From Mycobacterium sp. 1245805.9 (GTDB taxonomy: Bacteria > Actinomycetota > Actinomycetes > Mycobacteriales > Mycobacteriaceae), in NCBI RefSeq assembly GCF_001672915.1, contig NZ_LZKR01000210.1, positions 1 to 64,000 on the forward strand: a stretch of DNA of 64,000 nucleotides, written 5' to 3'. This document shows positions 19,815-29,200 of this stretch, one piece after another. The notes beneath the pieces were generated by a model, which searched no databases, was not told the DNA's origin, and saw only the letters and a list, made by a program, of their open reading frames with translations. A program made the translations under genes and the position numbers. Every line of letters starts with the position of its first letter. The first letter of the stretch is position 1.

Positions 19815-19931
19815 CGGCCGACGCCTCCGGTTGCTCGGTGGAAATCAGGTGACCGGCAGGCGTTGCCTGGGTGCGGTCCGCGTGATCATACCGAGAGCCC
19901 GCATTTTCATCGCCGGTATCGGCGATACGGG

Positions 19932-22115
19932 TCAGCCGCCGGCGGGCGTGCGGCCGGACAAGGGATCCGTCGCTGCCGCGCCGGCGAGCGCGCGGTCGGC
20001 CAGGGCACCCATCGCGGGTGCGAGCGCTTGCGCGTACTCGCTCGTCAGGTGATCGTCGAAATACACCATGGTGTTGCCCACGACGACCGGGCACCGGTCG
20101 CCGGCGCAGAACAGCCGGGTGAGGTTTTCGTAGTGTCCGCCGCCGGCTTTGGTGGCCGTGGTCTCATCGGCGATGCCGGCCCGATTCAGCGCCTTCGACC
20201 GGGGCGACGAGCAGGCCGTCGCGTCGTCGAGGTGATCGGACAGGCAGATCGGCACCGACTCGTAAGCGTTCGGGACCGGCCCGAGCACCAGCACCTGCGC
20301 GCCGAAACCGCGCAGCTGCTGCACCAGCCGGGTCAGGCCGTCGGACCAGGACCGGTTGTAGGGCTTGGGCAGGTAGTCCAGGCCGCCGTACCCGCGGGAC
20401 ATGCTCACCACGACTAGCCGCGGGCGCTCGGCGCGCAACCGGGCCATGGCCTCGCCACGCCACTGCTCGCAGCGTTGGACGTAGTCGACCATGCGAGCCA
20501 CGAAGCCGGTGATTGGCAAGCTCATCGGCGGACACGCCCCCTTGGTCAGGGTGTCCAGCCGCCAGTGCCGCTGCTCGGCGACCTGCTGGAACGCGGGGGC
20601 CCACATCGTGGCGTGCGAGTCGCCCAGCAGGGCCACCGTCGTCCTCGAAGCGGTATCGCCCATCACGCACCCGGGCTGCCCGCCGCCCAGCAGGTTGTGT
20701 TGGCAGCCGTTGAAAAACTCGGCTCGGTATTCGGCAGCCGCGTCGGCGAGCGGCGGCTCGAGGTTCGACGGCACGGCCCGCAGGTTTGTCGCCGCCGCGA
20801 CCGCGGCCTGCACCTGGGCGAACGCATCGTGCACCGCGGCGTCGTAGGCGTCGAGGCTGGAGCCCGCGGGGGGAGGCGACGCCGTGACGGTCAACCGCGC
20901 GGCCGGCGCGCCGCCGCCGACGGGGTTGGGCACCCGGGCGATCATCACCACGCCCACGCAGACCGCGGCGGCGGTGGCGACGCCACCCAGCGCGAGGCTC
21001 GCGAGGGCGGACCGGCGGATCGGGGCGGCGAATCGGAACGGATCCTCGACGAAACGGACCGTGAGCACGGCCAGGCCGCCGGAGACGAGGACCGTGGCCA
21101 GCCGGCCGGCCAGCCCCAGGGGGTGGCCCAGCACGAACGGTGCGAGCAGCAGCACCGGCCAGTGCCACAAGTACAAGGAGTAGGAGATCCGGCCGAGCGC
21201 GCGCATCGGCGCCGCGCCCAGCACGCGTCCGCACCCCCGGGCGGGCGCGGCGCAGCCGGCGCCGATCACCAGCACCGCCCCCAGCACCGGCAGCAGCGCG
21301 GCGGTGCCCGGATAGAGCGTGCCCGGCCCGAGCAGGCCGCAGGCCAGCAGGATCACCGCCAGACCCGTCGATCCCGCGATCGTGGCGGCGCGGGTCGGGA
21401 GTCGGCGCCACTGGGCGGCCGTGAGGGCCACCAGGCCGCCCGCGGCCAACTGCCACGCCCGGGTGGGCAGCGAGAAGAACGCCACGGAGGGCGCCACGAA
21501 GGTGGCGGCCAGCGACAGCGCGAACGACCCGGCCGCGACCAGGGCGAGCACCACCAGATACGGGGTGTGCCGGGACGTGGTTTCGGCCTTGGTGCGCCGG
21601 CGTGCGAGCCGGATGAGCCAGGTCGTGCCGATGATCAACGCCGGCCACACCAGGTAGAACTGCTCCTCCACCCCCAGCGACCAGTAGTGCTGAAACGGCG
21701 ACGGCGGCTGCGCCGGGGAGAAGTAGCTCAGGCCCTCGTGCGCGAAGTGGTTGTTGCTGACATACAGCGCGCTGTAGATGCCGTCCACCAGCACGCCGTG
21801 CGCCTGCAGCGGCGGCAACAGCGCGGCCGAGCAGAACGCCGTGACCACGCCGACCAGGGCCGAGGCCGGCAGCAGCCGCCGGGCCCGGGCCCCGTAGAAG
21901 CGGCTCAACCTCACCGTGCCGGCGGCGCTCACCTCGCGCCACAGCAGCCCGGTGATCAAAAAGCCCGAGATGACGAAGAACACGTCCACGCCGACGAACC
22001 CGCCGCCCACACCGGGCAGCCCGGCGTGAAAGAGGACGACCGCCGCGACCGCGACGGCGCGCAGGCCCTCGATGTCGGGGCGGAAGCCCGACGCAACTGA
22101 GCGCTGACGCCGCAC
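19932..22115 (-). CDS. Membrane O-acyltransferase (acyltransferase-3/OafA type) with C-terminal SGNH domain, paralogue 4
   Basis: This 727-aa protein has the same architecture as the other three. It begins with FRPDIEGLRAVAVAAVVLFHA and VDVFFVISGFLITGLLWREV and continues with multiple membrane segments to about residue 390. The C-terminal SGNH domain has GDSHATMW. The C-terminal catalytic segment differs: it reads YFDDHLT where paralogues 1-3 read Asp-x-x-His (QDWRH, LDWNH, LDPGH). One residue is missing, which moves Asp to two positions before His. The N-terminus is short (GTG at 22115, only nine codons before FRPDIEG). It is divergent from the methyltransferase gene, and its promoter motif lies in the shared region. 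The family activity is secure; whether the SGNH half is catalytically intact is less certain. Confidence 0.9.
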   Translation of the reverse strand: MRRQRSVASGFRPDIEGLRAVAVAAVVLFHAGLPGVGGGFVGVDVFFVISGFLITGLLWREVSAAGTVRLSRFYGARARRLLPASALVGVVTAFCSAALLPPLQAHGVLVDGIYSALYVSNNHFAHEGLSYFSPAQPPSPFQHYWSLGVEEQFYLVWPALIIGTTWLIRLARRRTKAETTSRHTPYLVVLALVAAGSFALSLAATFVAPSVAFFSLPTRAWQLAAGGLVALTAAQWRRLPTRAATIAGSTGLAVILLACGLLGPGTLYPGTAALLPVLGAVLVIGAGCAAPARGCGRVLGAAPMRALGRISYSLYLWHWPVLLLAPFVLGHPLGLAGRLATVLVSGGLAVLTVRFVEDPFRFAAPIRRSALASLALGGVATAAAVCVGVVMIARVPNPVGGGAPAARLTVTASPPPAGSSLDAYDAAVHDAFAQVQAAVAAATNLRAVPSNLEPPLADAAAEYRAEFFNGCQHNLLGGGQPGCVMGDTASRTTVALLGDSHATMWAPAFQQVAEQRHWRLDTLTKGACPPMSLPITGFVARMVDYVQRCEQWRGEAMARLRAERPRLVVVSMSRGYGGLDYLPKPYNRSWSDGLTRLVQQLRGFGAQVLVLGPVPNAYESVPICLSDHLDDATACSSPRSKALNRAGIADETTATKAGGGHYENLTRLFCAGDRCPVVVGNTMVYFDDHLTSEYAQALAPAMGALADRALAGAAATDPLSGRTPAGG

Positions 22116-22168
22116 GGAAGCAACCTTGAAAAGAAGAAGAATGAGGACGTGTCCCCCCGGTCCGGGGA

Positions 22169-22189
22169 AGTATCACACACGTGTTGAAC
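22169..22189 (-). promoter_or_regulatory. Shared acyltransferase promoter/operator motif, copy 4 (in divergent region)
   Basis: On the minus strand this reads GTTCAACACGTG followed by TGTGATACT, i.e. the same block with one change in the -10 (GATACT). ACACGTGT is a perfect palindrome. The motif lies between two divergent genes, so a regulator bound here could affect both paralogue 4 and the methyltransferase gene. Confidence 0.55.
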
Positions 22190-22284
22190 GCATTCGGTAT
22201 GTTTGCGAATCATTGTTGATCGTCTTGGGCTCGGGAGCCTGCGGCTTCCCGGCTGTCCAAGAGCTGACGGAAGGCGGCCTGAGG

Positions 22285-23415
22285 TTGTCCGTCGTCGATA
22301 GTCCTACCGTGGAAAGCCCCGAAGTCGATCGGACGAACCTGCACACGGTATGGAAAGCGGTTCTCGTCGGCGACGCGCTTCTGTTGGCCGCAGCGTGTTA
22401 CTTCCAGCCGGCACTCCTGGTCGCGTTCGGCGTGCTTCTGCTGCTGTGGCTGCTTGCGCGCCTTTTTTATCGGGATCGCGACCGCTACATCCCGAACCTG
22501 TACGCCCGCGACACCCGGGTGTACGACGACGCATACCGCGCGTTCATTGGCCGCACGCTCGAGGACATGCGGCGGTGCAAGATTCGCGGGCACACACTGT
22601 TATGGGAGGCGTCGCGGCTGGCGAGACCAAGCCGCGAAGATTCCGACGAACTTTTGCTCGACCTCGGTGTCTGGCTCGGCTGGTCGACGAGGCTCATGTC
22701 GGACGCCTCCGGGCGCCGGGTGTACGGCTTCGACACCTTCGAGGGCCTCGTCGAGGACTGGCAGATCGACGACCAGGCCCTCATCAAGCAGGGCACCTTT
22801 TCGCTGGCCGAACCGCTCGCGCAACGTTCCATGCAGGACACCGGCGTGATCCTGCACGACGGGGTGCCCGCCCCGCTCGGTCGCAAGGTGCAGTTCGTCA
22901 AGGGCAGCACCTACGACACGCTGGCCCCGTTCCTGGCCGATCGACCGGGCGCGCCCATCGCGTTGTTCCACATGGATTTGGACACCTACGAGAGCTGCCT
23001 GCACGCGCTGGAAACCTGCAAGGACCGCTTCGTCAAAGGGTCCATTCTCGTCTTCGACGAATACCTCGTCACCAACGCCGAGATGCTGGCGTTCTTCGAG
23101 TTCGCCAGCAAGTACGAGCTTCAGTGGCGCTACCGGGCGTGGGGCCTCGAGATCATGGAGATGAACCTCGAGATGGTGGTCTCGCGGTGGAAGCGCGCGA
23201 CCTACTACCTGCCCTGGATTGCCGGGTACTGGTTGGTGGGCGACGGCAGCTACGTCTGGAAGTTCTTCCGCAAGCGGTTTTGGCGATTCTGGCTGGGCGC
23301 TCCGGTGGGCGACATCTTCTTCATGCTCGGTGCCGCCGGACAACGCAAGTCGGTCAGCCTGGAAATCACCGGCCTCGGCAAGCTCGACCCGGCCCGGCGT
23401 GACCGAACCGGATGA
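22285..23415 (+). CDS. TylF-like SAM-dependent O-methyltransferase with added membrane segments
   Basis: The core (about residues 90-290 from the chosen start) has the features of the TylF/macrocin O-methyltransferase family, to which several GPL sugar methyltransferases belong. LLDLGVWLGWSTRLM is the SAM loop, YGFDTFEGL the acidic ribose contact, and FHMDLDTYESCLHAL plus LVFDEYLV carry the metal-binding acidic residues. In front lies a long hydrophobic stretch, AVLVGDALLLAAACYF plus ALLVAFGVLLLLWLLARLF, that should insert in the membrane. The C-terminus is again aromatic and hydrophobic (YYLPWIAGYWLVGDG). The start is uncertain because the frame is open from 22126. I chose TTG 22285 because GGAAGG lies about ten bases upstream and the residues before it look non-coding; ATG 22141 is possible but overlaps the acyltransferase promoter. 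The next gene follows after 18 bp. Confidence 0.82.
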   Translation: MSVVDSPTVESPEVDRTNLHTVWKAVLVGDALLLAAACYFQPALLVAFGVLLLLWLLARLFYRDRDRYIPNLYARDTRVYDDAYRAFIGRTLEDMRRCKIRGHTLLWEASRLARPSREDSDELLLDLGVWLGWSTRLMSDASGRRVYGFDTFEGLVEDWQIDDQALIKQGTFSLAEPLAQRSMQDTGVILHDGVPAPLGRKVQFVKGSTYDTLAPFLADRPGAPIALFHMDLDTYESCLHALETCKDRFVKGSILVFDEYLVTNAEMLAFFEFASKYELQWRYRAWGLEIMEMNLEMVVSRWKRATYYLPWIAGYWLVGDGSYVWKFFRKRFWRFWLGAPVGDIFFMLGAAGQRKSVSLEITGLGKLDPARRDRTG

Positions 23416-23433
23416 CCTAGGACGAGCGCCGCG

Positions 23434-24702
23434 ATGAAGTTTGTGTTGGCGAGCTGGGGGAGTCGCGGCGATGTTGAGCCCAACCTCGCCGTCGGGCGTG
23501 AACTGGTGCTGCGGGGGCACGACGTGTGCATGGCCGTCCCGCCCGATCTGGTCGCCTTCACCGAAGCGGCGGGGGTTGCGGCGGTCGGCTTCGGACCCGA
23601 AGCGCGCTCCGTCCTGGACGCGCACCGCGAGTTCTGGACGTGCTTTTTCAGCCACCCCTGGCGGATCCGCGGGCTGATCCGGTCGCGGCTCGCGATCGCG
23701 GGGCCCCTGCTGCAGGGGTGGCAGGAGATGAGCACCACGCTGGAGTCGCTGGCGCGCGGGGCCGACCTGATCTTCACCGGCATCAATTTCGAGGACGCCG
23801 CCGCCAACGTCGCGGAGTACTACGACATTCCGCTGGCCACGTTGCATTACTTCCCGCTGCGGCCCAACGGCCAGACCCTGCGGTTCCTGCCGGCGCGGTT
23901 GCGGCGCCCCGCGGTGGCGGCGTTCTGGTGGGTGTCGTGGCGCGGGATGAAGAAGGCGGAAGACGCCCAGCGCCGCGAGCTGGGTCTGCCGAAGGCGACG
24001 GGTTCGGCGCCGCGCCGGATCACCGGACGCGGCTCGCTGGAGATCCAGGCCTACGACGAGGCGTGCTTTCCCGGGCTGGCGGCCGAGTGGGCGAACTGGG
24101 ATGGTCAGCGTCCGTTTGTGGGCACGCTGACGCTGGAATTGCCGACGGACGCCGACGAGGCGGTCGCGTCCTGGATCGCCGCGGGGACGCCGCCCATCTT
24201 CTTCGGATTCGGCAGCATCCCGGTCGAATCTCCCGCGGACACGATCGCGATGATCGCCGCGGCCTGCGCGCGGCTGGGCGAGCGGGCCCTGGTCGGTGCC
24301 GCGGGCACCGATTACGGCGACGTCCCGCATTTCGACCACGTCAAGGTGGTCGGCACGATCAATTACGCGACCGTCTTCCCCGCCTGCCGCGCGGTCGTGC
24401 ACCACGGCGGGTCGGGCACCACGCCGGTCGCCATGCGCGCGGGGGTGCCCCAGGTGATCCTCTACTGGGACCTCGTCCACGCGGTCTACGGCGCCGCGGT
24501 CAAGCGGCTCAAGGTGGGCACCGCCCGGCGTTTCTCGACCGCGACCGAGGAATCGCTTGTCGCGGATTTGCGGACCATTCTCGCCCCGGACTATGCCGCC
24601 CGCGCCCGCGAGCTGGCCACCCGGATGACCGAACCCGCCAAGAGCGCGGCGGCCGCGGCCGACCGCCTGGAGAACTTCGCCCGCTTCAAGCGCATTTGTT
24701 AA
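23434..24702 (+). CDS. GT1-family glycosyltransferase, GPL Gtf type (2 of 3)
   Basis: This 422-aa GT-B glycosyltransferase begins MKFVLASWGSRGDVEPNLAV and carries the donor-binding block VHHGGSGTTPVAMRAG. EDAQRRELGLP and RGSLEIQAYDEACFPGLAAEW match the Gtf at 15161 almost word for word, so the two are recent paralogues. It starts 18 bp after the methyltransferase gene and is likely in one transcript with it. A third copy follows after 58 bp with its own promoter-like box. The predicted role is glycosylation of the lipopeptide or extension of its oligosaccharide; donor and linkage are unknown. Confidence 0.9.
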   Translation: MKFVLASWGSRGDVEPNLAVGRELVLRGHDVCMAVPPDLVAFTEAAGVAAVGFGPEARSVLDAHREFWTCFFSHPWRIRGLIRSRLAIAGPLLQGWQEMSTTLESLARGADLIFTGINFEDAAANVAEYYDIPLATLHYFPLRPNGQTLRFLPARLRRPAVAAFWWVSWRGMKKAEDAQRRELGLPKATGSAPRRITGRGSLEIQAYDEACFPGLAAEWANWDGQRPFVGTLTLELPTDADEAVASWIAAGTPPIFFGFGSIPVESPADTIAMIAAACARLGERALVGAAGTDYGDVPHFDHVKVVGTINYATVFPACRAVVHHGGSGTTPVAMRAGVPQVILYWDLVHAVYGAAVKRLKVGTARRFSTATEESLVADLRTILAPDYAARARELATRMTEPAKSAAAAADRLENFARFKRIC

Positions 24703-24710
24703 TCGCCAGG

Positions 24711-24737
24711 AAGTATGGTTTAGCACTTGTTAGACCC
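24711..24737 (+). promoter_or_regulatory. mbtH-type promoter box, copy 1 (before glycosyltransferase 3)
   Basis: The box TATGGTTTAGCACTTGTTA followed by GACCC matches, with few changes, the ones before the truncated mbtH/PKS and before mbtH. It lies 24 bp before the ATG of the third glycosyltransferase gene, in a 58-bp gap between two same-strand genes. This implies a separate transcription start here. TTAGAC or TTATAC in the box could be the -10; the assignment is tentative. Confidence 0.5.
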
Positions 24738-24760
24738 GAGTAGAAGAGCAAGGGAGCTCC

Positions 24761-25996
24761 ATGAAGTTTGTGCTGGCGTGCTGGGGAAGCCGTGGCGATA
24801 TCGAGCCCGTCGCGGTCGTCGGCCGCGAGCTGGCGCGCCGCGGGCACGAGGTGTGCATGGCCGTCCCGCCCGACCAGATCGCCTTCGTCGAGAAGCTCGG
24901 GCTCGCGGCGGTCGCCTACGGGGTCGACTGGTCGGAGAGCATGAAACCGCTGCGCAGCTTCATGACTTTGTTTCGCCGCCACCCCTGGAGGATCGCCGGC
25001 CTGATCAAGTTCTGGCGCGATCGATGGGACGTCTTCACCGGATGCTGGATGGACATGAGCAGGACGCTCGTGTCGGCGGCCGAGGGCGCCGACCTGCTGT
25101 TGACCGGCCAGAGCTGGGAGGAGCAGGCGAGCAGCGTCGCGGAGTACTACAACATTCCGTTGGCCACGCTGCACTACAACCCGATCCGGGCCACCGCGGC
25201 CCGGCAGGTGAGGGCGTACGAGTGGGGATATTGGCGGCTGAGCAAGAAGGTCGAGGACGCGCAGCGCCGTGAGCTCGGCCTGCCGAAGGCCACCAAACCC
25301 GCGCCGCGACGGATCGTCGAACGCGGTTCGCTGGAACTGCAGGCCTACGACGCGGCGCTGTTCCCGTGGCTGCCGGCGCAATGGGCGGAATTCACCAAGG
25401 AGCGGCCCAATGTCGGCACGCTGACGCTGGAGTGGCAGACGGACGCCGACGACGAGATCGCGGCGTGGATCGCCGACGGGGAACCGCCGATTTCCTTCGG
25501 CTTCGGCAGCATCCCGGTGGACGACCCGATCCAGATCATGACCATGATCGGCGCGGCCACCGCGGAGCTGGGGGTGCGCGGGCTGGTGGTGTCCGCCGGC
25601 AGCGACTACAGCAACGGCCCCCACTTCGACCACGTCAAGGTGGTGGACACGATGAACTACGCGAGGATCTTTCCCACCGTCCGCGCGATCGTGCACCGCG
25701 GAGGTTCCGGCACCACGAACGCCGCCCTGCGCTCGGGCGTGCCCGCATTGATTCTGTGGAAATTGCCCGACCAGTTCTTCTGGGGAAACCAAATCAAACG
25801 GCTGAAGGTCGGCACCGCGCGGCGCCTTTCGACCGCCACCACCGAAACGCTCCTTACCGACCTCCGCACCATTCTCGCGCCGGAATACGCCGCCCGGGCG
25901 CGCGAAGTCGCCGCCGAAATGAGCGTGGCGTCCAAAGGCACCAAGGCCGCCGGCGACCTGGTCGAGAATTTCGCCCGCTCGCGGGTTGCCGGCTGA
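24761..25996 (+). CDS. GT1-family glycosyltransferase, GPL Gtf type (3 of 3)
   Basis: This 411-aa glycosyltransferase starts MKFVLACWGSRGDIEPVAVV and contains EDAQRRELGLPKAT and the donor-side block VHRGGSGTTNAALRSG. The usual first pair of this block, His-His, is His-Arg here, a change not seen in the two sister genes. The middle region (residues 65-150) is shorter and quite different (WSESMKPLRSFMTLF), suggesting another acceptor. A clear AGGGAG ribosome-binding site precedes the ATG. It is the last gene before the PKS block, 135 bp from the mbtH remnant. Confidence 0.9.
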   Translation: MKFVLACWGSRGDIEPVAVVGRELARRGHEVCMAVPPDQIAFVEKLGLAAVAYGVDWSESMKPLRSFMTLFRRHPWRIAGLIKFWRDRWDVFTGCWMDMSRTLVSAAEGADLLLTGQSWEEQASSVAEYYNIPLATLHYNPIRATAARQVRAYEWGYWRLSKKVEDAQRRELGLPKATKPAPRRIVERGSLELQAYDAALFPWLPAQWAEFTKERPNVGTLTLEWQTDADDEIAAWIADGEPPISFGFGSIPVDDPIQIMTMIGAATAELGVRGLVVSAGSDYSNGPHFDHVKVVDTMNYARIFPTVRAIVHRGGSGTTNAALRSGVPALILWKLPDQFFWGNQIKRLKVGTARRLSTATTETLLTDLRTILAPEYAARAREVAAEMSVASKGTKAAGDLVENFARSRVAG

Positions 25997-26076
25997 CCTG
26001 CTGATCGGGCGCCGGTCGGCGACCCGGGTGACCGCAGTCTCACTTACCTATTCGCGTGACAGGCGTCTCACCCAGC

Positions 26077-26106
26077 AAGTATGGTCTAGAACTTGTTATA
26101 CCCATG
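26077..26106 (+). promoter_or_regulatory. mbtH-type promoter box, copy 2 (before mbtH remnant and PKS)
   Basis: TATGGTCTAGAACTTGTTA followed by TACCCATGTC is nearly identical to the box upstream of the intact mbtH gene. The similarity continues downstream through GGTCTGGAGACGCGGT into the first codons of the mbtH remnant, so about 140 bp are homologous. This points to duplication of a promoter segment together with the mbtH start. It probably drives the large PKS gene in step with the NRPS operon. Confidence 0.6.
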
Positions 26107-26131
26107 TCGAGTAGATGGTCTGGAGACGCGG

Positions 26132-26224
26132 TTGAGCATCAATCCCTTCGAAGATGGCAGGGGCTGCTTTTTCGTCTTGGCTAACGACGAAAAGCAACAG
26201 CGGATGATCGGCGGTCGGAAATGA
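26132..26224 (+). pseudogene. Truncated mbtH: 30-codon N-terminal remnant overlapping the PKS start
   Basis: A small frame from TTG 26132 encodes 30 residues beginning MSINPFEDGRGCFFVLAND. The intact MbtH at 39934 begins [19 protein letters not shown]; 15 of the first 24 residues match. After this the remnant loses all similarity, lacks the Trp-rich MbtH core and stops. Its TGA overlaps the PKS ATG (ATGA at 26221-26224), so it could still act as a translated leader that couples ribosomes to the PKS start. The upstream promoter box is also duplicated from mbtH. MbtH function is not expected from 30 residues. Confidence 0.75.
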
Positions 26225-29200
26225 CCGATCTACGTGGATCGCAGGGGACGGGCGAGCGCTTCGCAATAGTGGGCTACGCGGTGCGCCTGCCGGGCGCCGC
26301 CGATGCCGACGCGTTCTGGGAGGTGCTGGCCGAAGGCCGGGACGCGATCTCGGAGGTGCCGCCGGACCGCTGGGATGTCGACGAGTTCTACGACCCGGAT
26401 CCCGACGCGCCCGGAAAGATCGTCAGCCGCCGGGCCGGGTTCATCGACGACGCAACGGGGTTCGACGCGCCCTTCTTCGGGCTGTCCAACCGGGAAACCA
26501 TGCTGATCGACCCGCAGCACCGCATCCTGCTGGAGACGGCGTGGCAGGCGGTGGAGCATTCGGGCACCGCCCCGTCGGCCCTGGCGAACACCAAGACCGG
26601 TGTGTTCATGGGGCTGGGCACCCACGACTACCTGGGCCTGATATCAGAGCAGCTGAGTTACGAGGAGATCGAGGCCTACGTCGCGATCGGGACCTCGTCC
26701 GCCGCGGGAGCCGGCCGGATCAGCTACGGGCTCGGGCTGCAGGGCCCGGCGGTGTCGGTCGACACGGCGTGCAGCTCGTCGCTGGTGGCCGTCCATCAGG
26801 CCTGCCAGGCGCTGCGGTTCGGGGAATGTGACCTCGCGCTGGCCGGCGGCGTGAACGTCCTGCTCAGCGCGAAGACCGCGATGACGTTCTCCCACGCGCA
26901 CATGCTGGCCCCGGACGGGAAGTGCAAGACCTTCGACGCGGCCGCCGACGGCTATGTGCGCGGCGAGGGCGCCGGCGTCGTCGTCGTCAAGCGCCTCGAG
27001 GACGCCATCCGCGACGGCGACCGGATCCGGGCCGTGATCCGGGGGAGCGCGGTCAACCAGGACGGCGCGTCGGGCGGATTGACGGTGCCCAACGGCGTCG
27101 CCCAGCAGCGGGTGATCGCCGAGGCGCTGCAGTGCGCAGGCGTCGCGCCCGGCGACGTGGGATACCTGGAGGCGCACGGGACCGGCACCTCGCTGGGTGA
27201 CCCGATCGAAGTCCAGGCCGCGGGCGCGGCGTTGGGCAAGGAGCGCGAGGCCGACCGGCCGCTGCTGATCGGGTCGGTGAAGACGAACATCGGGCACCTG
27301 GAGGCGGCCGCGGGAATCGCGGGCCTGATCAAGGTGATCCTGTCGCTCGAGCACGAGGTGCTGCCGAAGCACCTGAACTTCAGCAAGCCCTCGCCGCACA
27401 TTCCCTGGGACCGGCTTCCGGTCCGGGTGGTGGACGAGGCCCAGCCCTGGCCACGCGACGGGCGGCCCCGCATCGCCGGGGTCAGCTCGTTCGGGTTCTC
27501 CGGGACCAACTCGCACATCATCATCGAGGAAGCGCCCCAGCTGGCCCCGGTCGCCGCGGCACCGGCGCCGTCCGACGACCGCCGGTTCAGCCTGTTGCCG
27601 CTCTCGGCGCGCAACCCGGCCGCGCTGGCGGAGCTCGCCAAGTCATACGCCGATTGGCTGGGCGCCCACCCGGACGCCTCGCTGGCGGACGTGTGCTTGA
27701 CGGCCGGGGCCGGGCGATCACACTTCGAGCACCGCGCCGCCCTGGTGGTGAATTCGACGGACTCCGCGCGCGAGCAGCTGGCCGCGCTGGCCGACGATCG
27801 CCCGGCGACGGGCCTGCTGCGCGGAGACTGCACCGACCGGCCCAAGACGGCGTGGTTGTTCACCGGGCAGGGCAGCCAGTACGCCGGCATGGCCCGCGAG
27901 CTCTTCGAGACCGAACCGGTGTTCGCCGAGACGATGACCCGGTGCGCGGCGGCGGTCGCCGACGTGCTCGAAAGACCGCTGCTGGACGTCATTTTCGACC
28001 CGGACGGTGACGACGCCCTGCGGCAAACCAGCTACGCCCAGCCCGCGTTGTTCGCGGTGGAGATGGGCCTGGCCCGCCTCTGGCAGTCGTGGGGCTTCGA
28101 ACCGGACGTGGTGATCGGCCACAGCGTCGGCCAGTACACGGCGGCCTGCGTTGCGGGCGTGTTCGGGCTCGAGGACGGAATGCTGCTGATGGCCGAGCGC
28201 GGCCGGCTGTTCGGCAGCCTGCCCGACGGCGGCCGGATGGTCGCGGTCTTCGCCGCCCCCGAGCGGGTGGAAAGCATGACCGACGAGTTCCCGAGCCTGT
28301 CCGTGGCCGCCTACAACGGCGCCAACACCGTGCTGTCGGGACCCGTGCAGGATCTCGACCAGGCGGTGGCCGGCCTGGAGGCCGACGGTGTGCGCTGCGA
28401 CTGGCTGGACACCAGCCACGCGTTCCACTCGGCGCTGCTGGACCCGGTCCTCGACGAATTCGAGGCGTACGCCAACCGGTTCGAGTTCGGCCCGCCCCAA
28501 AAGACGTTAGTGTGCAACCGCACCGGCGCGGCCCTGGGCAGAAGCGCGAAACTGGACGGCGCGTACTGGCGCCGCCACGCGCGGCAGCCGGTCGAGTTCG
28601 CCAAGAGCGTGCGCACGCTTTCCGAACTGCACTGCACGATGCTGCTCGAGATCGGCCCGCAGCCGATCCTCACCGCGGCGGCCATGCGGGCGTGGCCCGA
28701 CCCGGCGACCGCACCGCGGGCGATCGCGTCGATGCGCAGGAACATCGCCGATCACCGCCAGATCACCGAAGCCCTCGCCAACGCCTACATCGTCGGGCAC
28801 CGGCCCGACTTCGCCGCCCTGGCGCCGGCGACGGCGCGCAAGCTCGACCTGCCCACGTATCCCTTCCAGCACCGCCAGTACTGGTTCCGTGAGCAGCGGG
28901 CGACGCCCACCCCCACCCCGAGCCAGGGCTCGGCGGTGCGGACCCAAGCCGTCGGGCTCCTGGAGGACGGCCGGATCGAGGAGCTCGCGGCGCTGCTGGG
29001 CGGCGGGAACAGCGATCCGCAGACCGTCGACGTGCTGAGACAGCTTGCGGCAGAACACAACCAGCAGCGCAACGCCCAGTCCATCGTGGACTCCCGCTAC
29101 GAGATCCGGTGGGAGAAGTCGGCCGCCAAGGCCTCGGGCCCCGGTGAGGGCGCCGCGTGGCTGCTCGTCAGCGACGACGCCGAGGCGGTTCAGCCGTTGG

